Source: Asaia astilbis JCM 15831 (lineage in GTDB: Bacteria; Pseudomonadota; Alphaproteobacteria; Acetobacterales; Acetobacteraceae). Taken from it: a stretch of 64,000 nucleotides of DNA. Below are positions 63,408 to 64,000 of this stretch, one piece after another; position 1 is the stretch's first letter; each line of letters opens with the position of its first letter. The notes below the pieces were generated by a model that was not told where the DNA came from, ran no database searches, and saw only the letters and a list, made by a program, of their open reading frames with translations. The position numbers and the translations under genes were made by a program. The DNA lies in NCBI RefSeq assembly GCF_000613845.1, contig NZ_BAJT01000002.1, positions 219,478 through 283,477 of the forward strand, read 5' to 3'.

Positions 63408-63907
63408 GAACTCTTGCCCTCTCGGATCAGCTTCCCGAGGGATATCAGCTCGTCATGAAGCTCTTCATCTGCGCCGGACAGGACCATATTGCAGTCATCG
63501 TCCGTATCCTCTTCGCCGCGCTCTCTGAGGATTTCTTCCGCCTTTCCGAAGCACACACTGGCGCAGCGTTCGCGTTCCAAGCGCACAGACTCAGCAACGA
63601 TAGCAGCGATATCCTCCGGGAATGGCCCGTGTGGCCTGATGGGGCGGCCTTCAGCCTCGTGCTGCCAAGGTACGGAAGTCCAGACCCAAGCCCCATCTTC
63701 TTGCTGAACTTGCCAAGCTATTGATGCCTGCCATTTCTTCTTCTCTTCCTCGGCGTTTCGCTCTGCTCCTCTCTCTTCCGCCTCGGCCAGCTCTCGCTCG
63801 AAGTAGAGACGGGTTGCGATCTGCATTCCCTTCACCCATGTGTCATCGAAATAAAGCCCGTTGATCTGCTGCTGCCTCGTTCTCGGCTTTTTGTTCTTTT
63901 CGGTCAT
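63404..63907 (-). CDS. Hypothetical phage-element protein
   Basis: This 167-residue acidic protein (from the ATG at 63907) contains a helical part with RLYFERELAEAEERGAERNA and EEEKKKWQAS, then AIVAESVRLERERCASVCFG. The latter resembles phage proteins with an ExxRERCAxV motif. It overlaps the next gene by four bases. Function is unknown. Confidence 0.7.
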   Translation of the reverse strand: MTEKNKKPRTRQQQINGLYFDDTWVKGMQIATRLYFERELAEAEERGAERNAEEEKKKWQASIAWQVQQEDGAWVWTSVPWQHEAEGRPIRPHGPFPEDIAAIVAESVRLERERCASVCFGKAEEILRERGEEDTDDDCNMVLSGADEELHDELISLGKLIREGKSS

Positions 63908-64000
63908 GCGCTCCACCCCTTGATCTTTTCGTAACTGCGGATAACCGCGAAGATATCACCCTGTGACAGGTCGTGTGCAGTCTCGCTCATTTTCTTCAGA
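63904..64000 (-). CDS. Small or partial ORF of the phage-like element
   Basis: The frame ends MSETAHDLSQGDIFAVIRSY then EKIKGWSA and stops at 63904, overlapping the next start as ATGA. It may start at the ATG at 63990 (28 residues) or further right, outside the window. No family is recognised. Confidence 0.4.
   Translation of the reverse strand, partial: LKKMSETAHDLSQGDIFAVIRSYEKIKGWSA

Overview
The window reads as chromosomal DNA of an acetic acid bacterium (Acetobacteraceae, Alphaproteobacteria). The evidence is protein-level: a short-chain dehydrogenase matching in family and start the Gluconobacter D-arabinitol (D-xylulose-forming) dehydrogenase, a Zymomonas-type periplasmic glucose-fructose oxidoreductase, an Entner-Doudoroff edd-eda pair, a phosphoketolase-acetate kinase operon, the alphaproteobacterial metX-metW pair and a Hint_2 surface protein. 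Most of the window looks GC-rich, with AT-rich patches near 12.0-12.3, 43.1-44.0, 45.1-45.6, 46.2-46.9 and 49.6-50.7 kb. No rRNA, tRNA or CRISPR array was seen.

Layout. 0-11.6 kb: a probable organosulfur region. A partial TonB receptor (-) diverges from an SfnB/DszC-like flavoprotein and a sulfonate-type binding protein (+). A five-gene minus-strand operon follows (SsuD-like monooxygenase, 2-hydroxyacid dehydrogenase, class II aldolase, cysteine dioxygenase, four-domain rhodanese), with a divergent LysR regulator and a peroxiredoxin-like gene. 12.2-24.7 kb: a repeat-rich Hint protein, gfo, clpB, two glycosyltransferases, an AGE-family sugar isomerase and a secreted protein. 24.8-31.3 kb: purH, a YdjM-like membrane protein and an EmrB-EmrA-NodT efflux operon. 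31.5-42.8 kb: eda, edd, a TonB receptor, then a pentitol operon (FGGY kinase, two permeases, ATPase, D-arabinitol dehydrogenase) without a binding-protein gene. 43.1-50.7 kb: an accessory stretch (acetyltransferase, IS6-type remnant, lipoprotein, HNH nuclease with a ribbon-helix-helix gene, CBS-domain chemoreceptor, acyltransferase). 51-60.7 kb: the ackA-xfp-HAD-GST operon, an RhlE helicase, a nitroreductase and metX-metW. 61-64 kb: a WbsX-like glycan gene cut off by an integrative element whose integrase, excisionase-like and repressor-like genes start at the junction.

The genes connect metabolically. The pentitol operon would deliver D-xylulose and its phosphate, phosphoketolase would split xylulose 5-phosphate to acetyl phosphate, and acetate kinase would make ATP and acetate; edd-eda and gfo add hexose oxidation.

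A dominant technical feature is 23 single-base frame breaks, nearly all explicable by one base gained or lost in a short homopolymer. They hit housekeeping genes (clpB twice, purH, edd, metX, ackA), and restoring one base gives family-typical lengths. I read them mainly as sequence errors and annotate such genes as whole CDSs with the break position given.
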